DNA of 64,000 nt from JARFVT01 sp036677425 (lineage in GTDB: Bacteria; Pseudomonadota; Alphaproteobacteria; UBA8366; Aestuariispiraceae), in the NCBI GenBank assembly GCA_036677425.1, contig JARFVT010000012.1:248001-312000 (forward strand), in the 5' to 3' direction. A program made the translations under genes and the position numbers. The notes beneath the pieces were generated by a model, which made no database searches, was not told where the DNA came from, and saw nothing but the letters and a program-made list of their open reading frames with translations. This document shows, one piece after another, positions 49,831-58,574 of this stretch. Within the stretch, counting starts at the first letter, position 1. Each line of letters begins with the position of its first letter.

Positions 49831-50670
49831 ATGATAGATAGATATAAAAATTACAATATAATATTAATTATTGTGATATTGTTAATTGCCATAATTTTAT
49901 TTTTGCAGGCTAATGTGCAACAAGCCAATGCCCAACAATTAAATAATAGATTGCAAGCTAGTGGCGATATTGAAATAGAGGCCGATGACGGTATAGAATG
50001 GGCAAAAAATGATGCTGCAAAAACTGGAGAATATCATGCTAGCGGTAATGTCATTGCCAAGCGCGGTGATTTAACAATTAATACTGATGATTTAACCGCA
50101 TATTATCGATCAAATTCTAATGGCAAAAAACAAGATATTTTCCGTATGGATGCGGTTGGCCATGTTAAAATAAATACTAATGATACTATGGTTGTGGGCG
50201 ATAAGGCGGTTTATTATATTGATAAACGCTTGGCAGTGGTTATTGGTAATAATTTAAAATTAAAATCACCAAATATTACCATTACTGCGGATCAATCATT
50301 GGAATATTGGCAGACTAAAAATATTGCGGTTGCAAAAGGTAATGCAACAGTTATTCAAAATGGCACATATTTACGTGCGGGCATTATAACTGCATTCATT
50401 GGCTTTGATAAAAAAACCTCCAAATATAATATTAAACGAATTGATGCAACGGGCGGTGTGCATATTTCAAGCGCAACAGAAATAATTCAGGCACAACAAG
50501 CAGTTTATAATTTAACCAAGCAAATCATAACTATTTGTGGAGATGTAAAAATCACCAGAGGGCAAAGTCAATTAAACGGTGAATGTGCTGAAGTTAACAT
50601 GAAAACAGGACATAGCAAAATTAAAGGTGGCCGCAGTAAAGTAAAAGGCTTGATCATACCCTTACAGTAG
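49831..50670 (+). CDS. lptA: LPS transport bridge protein LptA (OstA-like)
   Basis: Periplasmic beta-jellyroll protein that polymerises as a slide for lipopolysaccharide between LptC and LptD. It has 279 residues from ATG 49831 (MIDRYKNYNIIL). The signal or anchor segment is NIILIIVILLIAIILFLQA followed by NAQQ. The mature OstA domain has IEIEADDGIEWAKNDAAKTGEYHASGNVIAKRGD, ending with a second repeat DVKITRGQSQLNGECAEVN. It is longer than E. coli LptA (about 185), as in many alphaproteobacteria. Confidence 0.88.
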   Translation: MIDRYKNYNIILIIVILLIAIILFLQANVQQANAQQLNNRLQASGDIEIEADDGIEWAKNDAAKTGEYHASGNVIAKRGDLTINTDDLTAYYRSNSNGKKQDIFRMDAVGHVKINTNDTMVVGDKAVYYIDKRLAVVIGNNLKLKSPNITITADQSLEYWQTKNIAVAKGNATVIQNGTYLRAGIITAFIGFDKKTSKYNIKRIDATGGVHISSATEIIQAQQAVYNLTKQIITICGDVKITRGQSQLNGECAEVNMKTGHSKIKGGRSKVKGLIIPLQ

Positions 50671-50772
50671 ATAATATTGATAAATATAAAATTGGTATGA
50701 TTTTTGCTTTGATTAGTAATTATTAGTATTGCTGGCAGTAATAGTTAGCAATAATGGCTATGGAATTATATT

Positions 50773-51972
50773 ATGGGCAAGTCTCGCGATCCTAATCTTA
50801 ATAATAAAAATATTGATTTTATTAAATCTGATAATCAGCAATCAGAATTTATGTATCAATCATTATTGCTTGATGGTGATGAAACCAAAATTTTTGAAAA
50901 TAACGATGATGATAAAATAAATAGTGATAATAATAAAAATAAAGATCAATCGCTTAATTTATTAGAATCTGATCCTCATGAACTTGAAAATACTCCTCAT
51001 AGCACAAATATTACGTCAGTTAATGATCCTATTCAAATTACCGAAGATGGTGATATTGCCGATTGGAATATTAAAAATAATGCAGTTATGAAACAGGAAG
51101 CTTTAAAACCATCTATCCCTAAACAAGAAACCATACTAAAGGCTGCATTAAAATTAAAAGAAAAAATTAACAAGCCTGTTGTCGAAAAAATGACTAACAA
51201 GGCTGTTAGCCAAGAAAATTTAACTGCATATAATAATCAAGGCTTGGAAATTCATAATATTGGCAAGAAATTTAAAAAACGACCAGTATTAAGCGATGTT
51301 AGTTTGAATGTTAAGCGCGGGGAAGTCGTCGGTTTATTAGGGCCAAATGGTGCGGGTAAGACAACATGCTTTTATATGATAAGCGGACTTATCTCAACCG
51401 AACAAGGTAAAATAACATTAGATGGCCAGGATATAACTGGTCTGCCGATGTATCGACGGTCGCGGCTTGGCATTGGTTATTTACCACAAGAATCATCAAT
51501 TTTTCGTGGCCTAAATGTTGAAGAAAATATAATGGCTATTTTAGAAATTGTGGAGAAAAATAAAGATTTGCGTCATGCAAGCCTTGATAGATTATTGGAT
51601 GAGTTTTCTATAACACATTTACGTAAAACACCGTCTGTTGCATTATCGGGCGGCGAACGGCGTCGAATGGAAATAGCCAGATCGCTTGCCAGTAATCCAA
51701 ATTTTATTTTATTGGATGAACCATTGGCGGGCATCGACCCTAATGCCGTTGGTGATAATCGTAAATTAGTTGGCAATTTAAAAGAAAGGGGCATCGGTGT
51801 TTTAATTACCGATCATAATGTACGCGAAACCTTAGCCATTGTTGACCGTGCATATATTTTACATGAGGGGCGAGTCCTGATGGAGGGGGTGCCCGAATTA
51901 ATTGTTAAAAATGAAGAAGTAAGGCGGGTTTATCTAGGTAAAAAATTTAAACTAGAAGACAGCGTTAATTAA
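50773..51972 (+). CDS. lptB: LPS export ABC ATPase LptB with an unusual N-terminal extension
   Basis: LptB powers extraction of lipopolysaccharide from the inner membrane. The ATPase domain starts near residue 157 (GLEIHNIGKKFKKRPVLSDV) with Walker A GPNGAGKTT (190-198), signature ALSGGERRRMEIARSLA and Walker B FILLDEPLAGIDP. The C-terminal LptB-type tail is EEVRRVYLGKKFKLED. That core, about 240 residues, equals full LptB in other bacteria. The 156 preceding residues are extra: Asp/Asn/Lys-rich with no recognisable domain except a basic helix TILKAALKLKEKINKP. An in-frame start nearer the core was sought and none with a good ribosome binding site was seen. rpoN starts 2 bases after the stop. 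Confidence 0.9.
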   Translation: MGKSRDPNLNNKNIDFIKSDNQQSEFMYQSLLLDGDETKIFENNDDDKINSDNNKNKDQSLNLLESDPHELENTPHSTNITSVNDPIQITEDGDIADWNIKNNAVMKQEALKPSIPKQETILKAALKLKEKINKPVVEKMTNKAVSQENLTAYNNQGLEIHNIGKKFKKRPVLSDVSLNVKRGEVVGLLGPNGAGKTTCFYMISGLISTEQGKITLDGQDITGLPMYRRSRLGIGYLPQESSIFRGLNVEENIMAILEIVEKNKDLRHASLDRLLDEFSITHLRKTPSVALSGGERRRMEIARSLASNPNFILLDEPLAGIDPNAVGDNRKLVGNLKERGIGVLITDHNVRETLAIVDRAYILHEGRVLMEGVPELIVKNEEVRRVYLGKKFKLEDSVN

Positions 51973-51974
51973 TC

Positions 51975-53537
51975 ATGGCAATTGGCCCGCGCCTTGATTT
52001 AAGGCAATCACAAAATCTGGTTATGACACCACAATTGCAACAGGCTATTAAATTGCTGCAATTTTCTAATGTGGAATTGGCAGATTATGTTGAAAGTGAA
52101 TTGGAAATAAACCCGTTACTTGAGCGAAACGAGGAACGGGAAAAAAATATAGATAATAATATCACAAGCGATCAAGGTGTAGAGGATCAAAATAAACCAA
52201 CACAAGAAGATGCAACATTACAAGATAGCCATGATATATTTGATTCTGCTAATTTACCAGATAACGCAGATACGCCATTGGATACGGATTATCGTAATGA
52301 TTATGATGGTGAGATCGCTGGTGCTGGTGTTATTGAGCATAATATAGATGCGGGATCTTTAAATTTTGGCAGCTTGGGAAATATAGCTGGTTCGGGTGGC
52401 AGAACAGATTTTAGTAATGACCGATTAAGTTTGGAGGAAAGCCTAAGTGAAGAAAAAAGCCTAAACAAGCATTTAATCGAACAATTACAAATGGATATAA
52501 GTGATTCTGGAAGTCGAATGATCGGACTGCATTTCATTGACGGCCTTGCTGAAGCCGGCTGGTTTATTTATGATTGCCAAGATATAGCCGACCAATTGGG
52601 CTGTGATTTGCATAAGGTGGAAAATATTTTAGCCAAAATGCAAAAATTTGATCCCGCTGGTATTTTTGCAAGAAACTTAAAAGAATGTTTGGCGATACAG
52701 CTTGAAGATTTAAACAGGCTTGATCCTGCAATGCAAATATTGCTTGATAACTTAGAATTATTGGCGGCGCATGATGGCGATAAATTACTTAAAAAATGCG
52801 GGGTTGATAAAGAAGATTTAACTGATATGGTCGCCGAAATAAGGGCATTAAATCCAAAACCAGCATCCTTATTTGACCATCAAATAATACAACCCATTAT
52901 CGCCGATGTGTTGATGCGTAAATCACCAGACGGCGATTGGATAGTTGAACTTAACCCTGAAACATTACCGAGAGTATTGGTTCATGAACATTATTTTGCC
53001 AAGGTAAGTAAGGAAATTCGCAAAAAAGAAGAACGTGATTATTTAAGTGAACGTTTTCAAATGGCAAATTGGCTGGTGAAAAGCCTACATCAGCGGGCAA
53101 CGACAATCCTTAAAGTATCAAGCGAATTAGTGCGGCAACAAGATGGCTTTTTCCGGCATGGCATTAAACATTTACGCCCTTTAGTTCTACGCGATATTGC
53201 TGATATAATAGAAATGCATGAAAGCACGGTTAGCCGTGTTACCAGTAATAAATATATGTCAACGCCGCGTGGTTTATTTGAATTAAAATATTTTTTTACC
53301 TCGGCAATTTCTAGTACGGGCGTTGGTGATGATTATTCCGCAGAAACCGTGCGCCATCATATAAAAATACTGATTGATAATGAACCAGTAAAGAAAATAT
53401 TATCAGACGATAAAATAGTTATTTTATTAAAAACTGAAGGAATTGATATTGCGCGGCGCACCATAGCAAAATATCGTGAAGCAATGAAAATACCATCATC
53501 GGTGCAACGCAGGCGTGAAAAAAATCATAGTTTATAA
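51975..53537 (+). CDS. rpoN: RNA polymerase sigma-54 factor RpoN
   Basis: Alternative sigma factor that reads -24/-12 promoters and needs AAA+ activators. The 520-residue sequence starts with region I (LRQSQNLVMTPQLQQAIKLLQFSNVEL), followed by an acidic linker of about 120 residues and the core-binding region. The DNA-binding domain has HESTVSRVTSNKYM, and the RpoN box is ARRTIAKYRE near the C-terminus. Typical length. Downstream hpf and ptsN are the usual partners of rpoN across proteobacteria. Confidence 0.97.
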   Translation: MAIGPRLDLRQSQNLVMTPQLQQAIKLLQFSNVELADYVESELEINPLLERNEEREKNIDNNITSDQGVEDQNKPTQEDATLQDSHDIFDSANLPDNADTPLDTDYRNDYDGEIAGAGVIEHNIDAGSLNFGSLGNIAGSGGRTDFSNDRLSLEESLSEEKSLNKHLIEQLQMDISDSGSRMIGLHFIDGLAEAGWFIYDCQDIADQLGCDLHKVENILAKMQKFDPAGIFARNLKECLAIQLEDLNRLDPAMQILLDNLELLAAHDGDKLLKKCGVDKEDLTDMVAEIRALNPKPASLFDHQIIQPIIADVLMRKSPDGDWIVELNPETLPRVLVHEHYFAKVSKEIRKKEERDYLSERFQMANWLVKSLHQRATTILKVSSELVRQQDGFFRHGIKHLRPLVLRDIADIIEMHESTVSRVTSNKYMSTPRGLFELKYFFTSAISSTGVGDDYSAETVRHHIKILIDNEPVKKILSDDKIVILLKTEGIDIARRTIAKYREAMKIPSSVQRRREKNHSL

Positions 53538-53670
53538 AATAATATTAATTCACCTTTACATCTGGCTATAATTTAGTGGAAAATAGAAACATAGATGGTG
53601 TTTGGTTATTATTAAAATACCATCTTTGCATAATTATATAAATAAATAATAGCAAAAAGAAGAGGTTGAC

Positions 53671-54276
53671 ATGGAACTTTTTATAAAAGGTAAACAAATA
53701 GATATTGGTGATGCATTACGAATTCATATTGAAGATAAATTACCAGATGCCGTTGAAAAATATTTTGATAATATCACAGATTCTCATGTCACTATTACTA
53801 AAGAAAATCAAACGTTTAAAGTTGATATTCAAGTTCATGTCTCAAGGCGTATTAGCGTCCATGGACAGGGTAGCAATAATGATGCCTATAGTGCATTTGA
53901 CGAGGCATGCGAAAATGTAGCAAAAAGATTACGGCGGTATAAAAGACGATTAAAAGACCATAAAGGCCGTCAAGTCGAAGCCTTTATTCCCGCTAATCAA
54001 TATATATTACAATCAGAACCAGATCATCATGCAGAACCAGATCATCATGAGGAAGAAGATCAACCAATAATTATTGCCGAATTGCAAACTGAAATTGAAA
54101 CATTGGATGTGGGCGATGCGGTGATGCGTATGGATCTTGCCAATATGTCAGCTTTAATGTTTCGCAGTTCAAAACATGGCGGTTTAAATATGGTTTATAT
54201 TCGCGATGATGGTAATATTGGCTGGGTTGACCCGCGATATGCTCAAGAAACTAAAATATCTGAAGTTAAGGTATAA
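53671..54276 (+). CDS. hpf: Ribosome hibernation promoting factor, long form
   Basis: HPF binds the decoding centre of idle ribosomes; the long form drives 100S dimers through its C-terminal domain. The 201-residue sequence has the N-terminal alpha/beta domain MELFIKGKQIDIGDALRIHIEDKL to about residue 95. A linker of varied composition follows (with an 18-bp DNA tandem repeat encoding EPDHHAEPDHHE), then the C-terminal Ribosom_S30AE_C domain with DVGDAVMRMDLANMSALMFRS and DDGNIGWVDPRY. AGAAGAGG precedes the ATG. Confidence 0.94.
   Translation: MELFIKGKQIDIGDALRIHIEDKLPDAVEKYFDNITDSHVTITKENQTFKVDIQVHVSRRISVHGQGSNNDAYSAFDEACENVAKRLRRYKRRLKDHKGRQVEAFIPANQYILQSEPDHHAEPDHHEEEDQPIIIAELQTEIETLDVGDAVMRMDLANMSALMFRSSKHGGLNMVYIRDDGNIGWVDPRYAQETKISEVKV
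54014..54049. repeat. 18-bp tandem duplication in the hpf linker
   Basis: CAGAACCAGATCATCATG occurs twice in a row (54014-54031 and 54032-54049), in frame, in the linker between the two HPF domains. Confidence 0.92.
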
Positions 54277-54418
54277 TAAATTTTTTAATTTAAACTATTT
54301 GGGTGGCATTATTACATAATATGCTGCCCAATATTACATATTTATGCTTGCCATAATTTTTATAAGGTTGTAGTTACACATAATAATATTTGCTAGGTTT
54401 TTATGAGGCTTATTCTGG

Positions 54419-54883
54419 ATGGATATGAATAATTTATTAACTCGCAATTGTATCATTGCTGATTTGAATGTAAAATCAAAGAAACAGCTGTTTCAAGACT
54501 TAGCAAGGTTATCGGCAGTAAAAATTGGTATTGATAAAGGTAATATTTTCGACATGCTGTTTGAACGCGAACGGCTTGGCACAACTGGGGTTGGTAATGG
54601 TATTGCAATTCCGCATGCGAAATTAAATGACCTGACGCATATGCAAGTAATGTTTATTAGGTTGGAAAAACCGATTAATTTTGATGCAATAGACGATAAG
54701 CCGGTTGATCTTATTTTTTTATTGTTAGCGCCAATGGATGCCTCTAACCAACATTTAAAGGCTTTGGCGCGTATATCACGCCTTTTGAGGAATAAAAATA
54801 TTTGCCAGAAACTACGCTGCGCGAATAAAGAAGATGGAATATATGCCTTGCTTAATGATTTATCCATTAGCAATGCGGCATGA
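54419..54883 (+). CDS. ptsN: PTS IIA-like nitrogen regulatory protein PtsN
   Basis: EIIA-Ntr receives phosphate from the NPr/EI-Ntr system and adjusts potassium, nitrogen and other responses. The 154 residues carry the phospho-His in GVGNGIAIPHAKLNDL and the PTS EIIA type 2 layout. The ATG follows TATGAGGCTTATTCTGG, giving GAGG as ribosome binding site. The rpoN-hpf-ptsN order is widely conserved, supporting the call. Confidence 0.95.
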   Translation: MDMNNLLTRNCIIADLNVKSKKQLFQDLARLSAVKIGIDKGNIFDMLFERERLGTTGVGNGIAIPHAKLNDLTHMQVMFIRLEKPINFDAIDDKPVDLIFLLLAPMDASNQHLKALARISRLLRNKNICQKLRCANKEDGIYALLNDLSISNAA

Positions 54884-54954
54884 TTATCTAAATATTAGTA
54901 TATTTAAGGTTTATATACTAGAAATTTATTTTAATAAAATAGAATATTAATCAA

Positions 54955-55473
54955 GTGTCATCACCATATTTAAATATTATTCTTGCAAAAATAGCTAAAC
55001 TTGATGGTAATCTTCGTATTTATTATCAACGGGTAGTAACCGATATTGATAAAAACAAATCATTTGAAAATAAACAAAATATCGCATTCATTATTCTTAC
55101 TAATTGTTTAGATGATTTACCAGAAATATTGCCAGATAATATCCCAGAAAAAACCTTTCTATCACATATGGCCAAATATATTTACGATAAACGTCAATAT
55201 ATTTCACAAAATATCTATTCAGAATGCTATATTTTAAATTTTGATGAAATCAACCGTGAATTGGCCGAAGGCTTTTCTGCGCGGATAGCCACAGATATTT
55301 TAGAGCAATATGCGGCGGGTAATCTGGCGACAAAGGATGTTAAAATTTATAATTTTTCTTGGCAAAATATTGACGATACAGATTTTCCATATCAAGATCT
55401 ACCCGAAGACGCCAGTAAAAATGTAACCATAGAAATAATAGATGGGCAATTTAAAATAATTGACGGTAAATAA
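54955..55473 (+). CDS. Hypothetical cytoplasmic protein
   Basis: A 172-residue protein with a GTG start at 54955. No motif I know is seen. It is helix-rich and acidic at the end (DIEPYQDLPEDASKNVT-like tail), with an even spread of aromatic residues (FLSHMAKYIYDKRQYIS). No signal sequence or membrane helix. It is after ptsN by 71 bases and before a putative lipoprotein by 35 bases, on the same strand. Function unknown. Confidence 0.7.
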   Translation: MSSPYLNIILAKIAKLDGNLRIYYQRVVTDIDKNKSFENKQNIAFIILTNCLDDLPEILPDNIPEKTFLSHMAKYIYDKRQYISQNIYSECYILNFDEINRELAEGFSARIATDILEQYAAGNLATKDVKIYNFSWQNIDDTDFPYQDLPEDASKNVTIEIIDGQFKIIDGK

Positions 55474-55508
55474 TATAAATATTACTGTTATTTTAAAGGG
55501 CTGTAATA

Positions 55509-56150
55509 ATGATTAAATTAATAACAATTATTGCTTTATTATTATGTTTTGGCTGTAATGGTAATAATAAATCTTACTCACCAATAGCAGAAAAATCATA
55601 TTTATATGGCTATATATTAACGTCTATATCTTGCCCAACATTTGTAAATTGGCTGCAATCTGATGTTATAATCGCTAAAAATAATCTTCAAGCCGATATT
55701 GTTCATGCGCGTAAGGACCTTAATTGTTATGGTGAACATAGTTATAACAGGCAAACAGCGTCACATCTTATTCGTCTTCCCATTGGTAATTATAGAATAA
55801 TTCAAGATCAAACATCACATATATTTAAGCTGGAATATATGCCAAAAACAAAGATAGATTTTAGCATAAAATTTCATCGAATAACTTATATTGGCGATAT
55901 AAATATTACAGCAGCCACGTCAAAATATGGTAAAAACCAAAAAGAAATAAAAATTACTGTTATTGATAATATGGCTAAAAGAATGGCGGATATTTTGGCA
56001 GAATCATTATTTTTTATCAAAAACTATCCAAGTAATAAGGCCATATGGCAACCAGTTATAAAATCAAGGTTAATTAATCAAAAACCTTATAGCGAGCCTA
56101 AAGGAAATCCATTAATAATTGATAATTCACCCTATAGCTTCTCTAATTAG
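55509..56150 (+). CDS. Putative lipoprotein of unknown function
   Basis: A 213-residue protein beginning MIKLITIIALLLCFGCNGNN, a short signal peptide whose CFGC provides a lipobox-like end (lipidation probably at the Cys of FGC). The mature part is beta-rich with Lys/Asn bias (YLYGYILTSISCPTFVNWL and IDFSIKFHRITYIGDI). I recognise no family. It follows 54955-55473 and may be an operon partner. It ends just before the convergent LysR gene. Confidence 0.65.
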   Translation: MIKLITIIALLLCFGCNGNNKSYSPIAEKSYLYGYILTSISCPTFVNWLQSDVIIAKNNLQADIVHARKDLNCYGEHSYNRQTASHLIRLPIGNYRIIQDQTSHIFKLEYMPKTKIDFSIKFHRITYIGDINITAATSKYGKNQKEIKITVIDNMAKRMADILAESLFFIKNYPSNKAIWQPVIKSRLINQKPYSEPKGNPLIIDNSPYSFSN

Positions 56151-56163
56151 GGCTATACTGACC

Positions 56164-57093
56164 CTAGCGCTTGACCTTAATATGGTTACCAAATTTTTGT
56201 GATTTATCATTTTCGACCTCAGCCATTATCCATTGGCGGAATGATTTGACTTTGGGTTTATTAAAATTTGCCTCTGGTGCGACAATATAAAATGCACATT
56301 TACTAGAGATAACTAGATCAAATGGCTTGATTAACTGCCCAGATAATAAGGCCGCACGGGCAATAGAGCTTCGTCCCAATGCAATTCCGTGACCAGCGAT
56401 TGCCGTTTGAATAACTAAATCTGATTGGTTTAAACACATGCCTTTATCGAGATTTATACCTTTGATATTTGCTGCCAATAACCACATACGCCAATCTGCG
56501 CCCATTTCATCATGAATAAGTGGAAAATATTTTAAATCGGCAGGCGTATCTAATGGATATTTGCTATTTTTTAATAGATCAGGGCTGCATACGGGAAAAA
56601 CATCTTCGGTCATGAAATGTTGTGATATAAGGCCAGTGTAATTACCACCGCCCCAACGCAACGCCACATCAATATTATCACGGTTGAAATCGACTAATCC
56701 AAAGCTTGCCGAAATTCTTAAATCTATATCGGGGCAAATTTGTTTAAAACCAATAAGGCGTGGCACTAACCATGTGGCGGCAAATGATGGCATGACGCTA
56801 ACCGTTAATGTACCAGTCGTTTCATTATCTGATAATTTACCCATGCCGGTTGCTAATGTATCAAGGGCATCACGCACATGGGGCAGGAAAATCATGCCCT
56901 CTTCGGTCAATATTATGGCACGGTTAAGGCGTTTAAATAATTTTATGCCAATCACATCTTCAAGCATTTTAATTTGATGGCTGATGGCTGCTTGGGTTAT
57001 GAAAAGCTCGTCAGCGGCCTTGGTAAATGATAAGGTGCGGGCGGCGGCTTCAAAGGCGCGTAATGGATTTAATGGTGGTAATTTTCGCGACAT
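56164..57093 (-). CDS. LysR-family transcriptional regulator, GcvA-like
   Basis: A 309-residue LysR regulator: the N-terminal helix-turn-helix (PLNPLRAFEAAARTLSFTKAADELFITQAAISHQIKMLE) has the GcvA/AmpR-type signature with paired Phe, and a substrate-binding periplasmic-like fold follows. GRSSIARAALLSGQLIKPF near the end is typical of GcvA/BetI-adjacent regulators. AmpR-type proteins act with AmpG and beta-lactamase genes, and an AmpG-like permease lies 1.5 kb away on the other strand; that link is speculative. Confidence 0.9.
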   Translation of the reverse strand: MSRKLPPLNPLRAFEAAARTLSFTKAADELFITQAAISHQIKMLEDVIGIKLFKRLNRAIILTEEGMIFLPHVRDALDTLATGMGKLSDNETTGTLTVSVMPSFAATWLVPRLIGFKQICPDIDLRISASFGLVDFNRDNIDVALRWGGGNYTGLISQHFMTEDVFPVCSPDLLKNSKYPLDTPADLKYFPLIHDEMGADWRMWLLAANIKGINLDKGMCLNQSDLVIQTAIAGHGIALGRSSIARAALLSGQLIKPFDLVISSKCAFYIVAPEANFNKPKVKSFRQWIMAEVENDKSQKFGNHIKVKR

Positions 57094-57276
57094 TAGCCAA
57101 AACTTTCATAATTGATTTTAAATTTCGCATTAGATATATTCATCTGATATATGAAAATTTATCAATTGTCTATAGCAGTTAAACCCCCTAAATACTAATC
57201 ATAAGAAGTTACACAGTTAGAATATTAAAATATGCTAACATTTATTTTGACATTAATTATTTTAAGGGGAATTACA

Positions 57277-57507
57277 ATGACTACCAAACACACATGTATA
57301 TCTGATAATTCTTTTCACATCAGCAATAATTTTATTGCAGCGATGACATCTGTTATTAATACCGCATCGAAAACTGCGGTAACATGGAATAGCCGCATGA
57401 GACAACGCCGCCATTTGCTCGATCTTGACCCAAGCCAATTAGATGATATTGGCATTAATAAAGGTCAAGCAATAAAAGAAGCCAATAAAGCTTTTTGGCA
57501 AGCATGA
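57277..57507 (+). CDS. DUF1127 domain small protein
   Basis: A 76-residue protein starting at ATG 57277, with AAGGGGAA upstream as strong ribosome binding site; an earlier ATG at 57232 is less likely. The C-terminal half has the DUF1127 (YjiS-like) motif WNSRMRQRRHLLDLDPSQLDDIGINKGQAIKEANKAFW. Small DUF1127 proteins in alphaproteobacteria are linked to phosphate, envelope or RNA-turnover regulation. It is divergent from the LysR gene with a 183-base gap, so it may be a target of that regulator. Confidence 0.88.
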   Translation: MTTKHTCISDNSFHISNNFIAAMTSVINTASKTAVTWNSRMRQRRHLLDLDPSQLDDIGINKGQAIKEANKAFWQA

Positions 57508-57593
57508 TTATAATTGGGTAATGTCATTATTTTAGCAATATAGTTATTTTTAATGATATTGCCTGATTATTAAGATTAATGTCAGGGGGCTAT

Positions 57594-58505
57594 ATGCAGA
57601 TTTTTTTACTTTATTTATCAACGGTTTTAATCTGGGGCTCTACTTGGTTTGTCATTACCTTTCAATTGGGTAATATTGCCGCTGATATATCTGTTGGTTA
57701 TCGTTTCGGATTGGCAATGTTGATCTTCGTGGCATTTACCATCATGCGCGGAAAGCTCAATTTATTAAAATTCTCACTTCGCGATCATATATTCATCGCC
57801 ATTCAGGGAATATTTCTATTTTGCCTTAATTATTGGGTTTTTTATATTGCTTCGGGTTATTTAACCAGCGGTTTAGTCGCCATATCATTTTCGACAATCT
57901 TCCTTATGAATATATTCAATCAGGCGATATTTTTCAAAAAACGGGTTGAATTAAAAACAATCATTGCATCATTGCTGGGTTTAATTGGCATTGGCTTGGT
58001 TTTTTATCCTGAAATAAAAACATTATCATGGAAAAGCGATATCCTATGGGGTCTTACCCTATGTTTAATTGCGACATTCTTTGCCTCGCTCGGTAATATG
58101 GCATCGATTAGGAATAGCAAGGCTGGCTTGCCCCTCATGCAGGTTAATGCGCTTGGTATGGGCTATGGTGCTATTGCGATTTTTGCCATTGCCGCTTTTA
58201 ATGGTTCAGAATTTATAATTGATACCAGCTTTGATTATATCTGGTCATTGGCATATTTGGTTATTTTTGGATCTATCATTGCTTTTGGTTGTTATTTGAC
58301 TTTACTTGCCAAAATTGGTGCTGATAAAGGCGCTTATGCTGCGGTTTTATTTCCTATCGTTGCTCTTATTATTTCAACTATTTTTGAAAATTATATTTGG
58401 ACAATTGATGCGATAACTGGCGTTATATTCATTGTTAGCGGTAATGTAATTATTTTATTACCCAAATTTAATATATTTAAGCGTGGCCTTATTAAGGTTA
58501 AATAA
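57594..58505 (+). CDS. EamA-family drug/metabolite transporter
   Basis: DMT-superfamily permease of about 303 residues with ten membrane helices in two EamA repeats. Start chosen at ATG 57594, since AGGGGG lies directly in front; ATG 57579 would add five residues. The first repeat starts MQIFLLYLSTVLIWGSTWF; the second shows SDILWGLTLCLIATFFASLGNMAS. Substrate unknown; relatives move amino acids, metabolites or drugs. Confidence 0.92.
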   Translation: MQIFLLYLSTVLIWGSTWFVITFQLGNIAADISVGYRFGLAMLIFVAFTIMRGKLNLLKFSLRDHIFIAIQGIFLFCLNYWVFYIASGYLTSGLVAISFSTIFLMNIFNQAIFFKKRVELKTIIASLLGLIGIGLVFYPEIKTLSWKSDILWGLTLCLIATFFASLGNMASIRNSKAGLPLMQVNALGMGYGAIAIFAIAAFNGSEFIIDTSFDYIWSLAYLVIFGSIIAFGCYLTLLAKIGADKGAYAAVLFPIVALIISTIFENYIWTIDAITGVIFIVSGNVIILLPKFNIFKRGLIKVK

Positions 58506-58574
58506 AATATTTTAAAATTAATAAAATTGCTTATACTCTTATGATTGAAATTAAAATTAAAAGGGTAATCCGCA

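Noticed and set aside
53555..53572. Sigma-70 promoter TTTACA...TATAAT before hpf
   Set aside because: TATAAT at 53567 is good but the candidate -35 is only 6 bases away, so the pair cannot be a promoter and no other -35 fits.
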